Assembly (NCBI GenBank): GCA_009599575.1
Contig: VWND01000023.1
Span: forward strand, 360,501 to 424,500
Origin: Blumeriella jaapii
Lineage: Eukaryota > Ascomycota > Leotiomycetes > Helotiales > Drepanopezizaceae
Direction of reading: 5' to 3'
DNA: 64,000 nt
In this document: piece after piece, positions 62,166 through 64,000 of the stretch
Layout of the letters: each line of letters opens with the position of its first letter
Numbering within the stretch: the first letter of the stretch is position 1
Notes under the pieces: model-generated
Told to the model about the DNA's origin: nothing
Database searches by the model: none
The model's input: the letters and a program-made list of their open reading frames with translations, nothing else
Made by a program: the position numbers and the translations under genes

Positions 62166-62439
62166 TATTAATTTTTATTAGCTTGCCGCTGCTTTTAAAT
62201 TTAAAAAAAAAATAGCGATAAAAAAAAAAGAAATAATATAAAACGGTGATACTTTGTATTGACGGGAATTGGTAGTTTTAGCTATGATCGAGGCATAGAC
62301 CCCTCCGAGACCCTCTGCTATTGACTACCTTCAACAGATATAAAAGCAAAGCATCTCCTTAGATAATATTATAGGCACGCAGTTTAATTCATATTTTCAC
62401 TTATTTTTCTTTTCCTTTTTTCAGTCTTTTCTAAAGATT

Positions 62440-62499
62440 TCTTAGACTATTTTACCCACCGATATATGGCCGTATTAATCTGGTTTTCTTATTTACTTT
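62440..62499 (-). repeat. Right arm of inverted repeat
   Basis: Carries ACCCACCGATATATGGCCGT, the reverse complement of the left arm at 60607-60665. It is flanked inwardly by pyrimidine-rich sequence. Confidence 0.85.
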
Positions 62500-63274
62500 T
62501 ATATTTAATGATTTACGCAGGGATTCAAACTTCGGTATTTCGTTTTTATATATTCGCCGATGCATTTCTTAAATTCGCAATTAAAATCGATTTCGATATT
62601 TCGCTACTACGGCTTAAAAGATTTTTTATATAATATTGTTCGCAGCTGCATTATATAAAGGATTCTTAATAGCTTTTTTTATTTTGCGCACAGTTATTAA
62701 ACTACAAAAATGCAATATATTTCAAAAACGTTTGAAATTACGATTAGATAATTTTGAACCGTGCGAAATTCAAAGCTCGAAAGTCGCTTTTTTGTTTAAA
62801 AATAACAAATCGAATATTGGTTCGTACGCTTCGACCGCTGCGCTCGGCCCTTTTGAATTAAATCTCTTTTGGTCAAACGCTTGGCGAGAACTTAATTTTC
62901 TGATTTTGCGTTTTATAATTATAGCAATTACAATTTGCAACTTTTTATTAAAAGTAGTAAAAAAATGGCTGTACGTGCATTGGTCTAAGCCACGGAATAT
63001 CGAAACCGTAGATTATACAGCAATATCATATTAATCCAATTAACTTATTAAAAAACAAGTTTTTCAACATATTACTTAAATATCTGGACGTAATTTTATT
63101 TTATTTAATTTTTTTAGAAAACACAAAAACCTTTTTAATAGCTTTCCTATTAAAAACGATTTATTTTATACTGAAAACCCTTAATTTGCGATTTTAGAAA
63201 ATACTTATTCGTTTAATTCAAACCCTACCAATACTTTTATTAATACTATAAACAACGACGCTTTTCGTTTTTTT

Positions 63275-64000
63275 ATGCGAGGCCGCATGCCTTTTTCTAG
63301 CTCTTCTGGTGCATTTTTATTTAATAGCGCCAACGTTACCGATTTTATTAAAAAATATAAAAAAACCTGCGAGAATTTCGGAGTTTTTAAAACTAAAATA
63401 TTCGACAAACTTTTTCGCTATTATAACCCAATTATTAAGAATATTATTAAATCGATAAATAAATAAAAAGCTATTAAGGCTCGAAACTAGCGTAAGCTAA
63501 TTAAAGCTTTAAAATCGGAATTCCGAAATTACGATCGTTAGCAAATTTGCGATACTATCGCTTTTTTCAAACAGTTTGTTATAATAATTCGCTAAGCCAA
63601 AAAACTTAAGGCTTATTATCGTATTTATACAAAAATTTCTGACGTTTTCGTTAATAAAAAGATTTTAAGCGAAATTAAATAAAAAAGAATATTTTTATTT
63701 AGCCTTCCAATTAGCATTCGCAACAAAACTATTAAGCATTTTAAAATTAATAAACAAAATCCTGAAATCTTCGATTAGTATTTCAAATTTGTAAAATTCG
63801 TTTTTAAACAAAACTAAAGCGAACGTATTATCGAAGCTATAAATCAAAAAAAATCTTCCTTTTTTATTTATAAAAAAAACGTAAAAGCTTTAATACAGAA
63901 ATATATCCAGCTATTAAGAATTACCGAAATCGCCAAAAAATAATTAATTATTATATTATTTAATTGTTTTGCAAAACTTATTAGCTTAAAAAAGCTTAAT
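63275..64000 (+). pseudogene. Gag-like frame with eight in-frame stops, runs off window
   Basis: From ATG 63275 one frame keeps a protein-like composition to the window end: SSSGAFLFNSANVTDFIKKY, later KALKSEFRNYDR, QICDTIAFFKQFVIIIR, AKKLKAYYRIYTKISDVFVN and FLFSLPISIRNKTIKHFKIN. Eight stops (five TAA, three TAG, no TGA) interrupt it, the first at 63464. Each can be reached from CAA, CAG or TGG by one C-to-T or G-to-A change, as expected from RIP. The arrangement resembles a retrotransposon gag/capsid precursor. It is not functional as written; the pol part, if any, would be to the right. Confidence 0.55.

Larger units (their letters stand above)
60061..64000. mobile_element. AT-rich, RIP-like block of transposon debris
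   Basis: Base composition drops sharply soon after the CHO2 stop and stays AT-rich to the window end, with long T and A runs, yet with scattered CG dinucleotides (TTCG, CGCG) left. It contains two direct copies of a 200-bp unit, a pair of about 60-bp inverted repeats, a duplicated TTTCGCTTTCGGTCGTA segment (61228-61290) and two gag-like frames. This pattern fits retrotransposon remnants mutated by RIP, in which cytosine becomes thymine on either strand. A less degraded island (about 62245-62345) ends in a TATAAAAG box and may be a promoter from a long terminal repeat. Confidence 0.75.

Noticed and set aside
62510..62545. Possible tRNA T-arm (GGATTCAAAC)
   Set aside because: No paired stems or acceptor arm could be built around it.
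62636..63034. 132-codon frame in the AT-rich block
   Set aside because: No ATG start and no recognisable family; probably degraded transposon sequence.

Overview
This 64 kb window is nuclear DNA of a filamentous ascomycete (Pezizomycotina). The evidence is short GT-AG introns of about 45-110 nt with CTGAC/CTAAC branch sites, a head-to-head pair of myosin-domain chitin synthase genes of classes V and VII, a calcium-type external NADH dehydrogenase, and an AT-rich block at the right end that looks mutated by RIP (repeat-induced point mutation). The class within Pezizomycotina cannot be fixed from this sequence alone.

Layout, left to right: uridine kinase (minus, 3' end outside the window) and GID8 (divergent); external NADH dehydrogenase; a 2.3 kb gene-free stretch with a decayed NDE fragment, a C24 run and a 206 bp 8-mer satellite; eIF2B-alpha and a NECAP-like endocytic protein (divergent); a coiled-coil protein; a fungal GT2-type protein; a PLP aminotransferase; a large Pro/Ser-rich protein; ATP17 and NDUFS4 (divergent, 220 bp apart); a GPI-anchored Pro-rich wall protein; PRP22; a CipC-like small protein; aspartate aminotransferase; the ER SNARE UFE1; a DHA1 MFS transporter; chitin synthase VII and V (divergent, 2.6 kb apart, with a minisatellite between them); CHO2; then 3.9 kb of AT-rich transposon debris with a gag-like frame carrying eight stops.

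Most genes are single-copy housekeeping genes. There is no biosynthetic cluster, CRISPR array or defence island. The genes that clearly work together are the two chitin synthases (polarised wall growth) and the two respiratory-chain genes that share a promoter. ATP17 has five tiny exons and was found only by splicing across frames.

A recurring oddity is single-base frame breaks, often at short homopolymers, inside conserved genes: NECAP-like, GT2, the Pro/Ser-rich protein, UFE1 (twice), CHO2 and perhaps chitin synthase V. For the four single-break genes other than the chitin synthase, the summed exon length is one base short of a multiple of three. Residual assembly indels are the simplest explanation, so these proteins should be read as intact genes in a flawed sequence until reads are checked. 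No convincing new system was found. The points most worth a second look are the ATP17/NDUFS4 shared promoter, the GTACAGTAC palindrome family with its minisatellite, and the RIP-scarred element.
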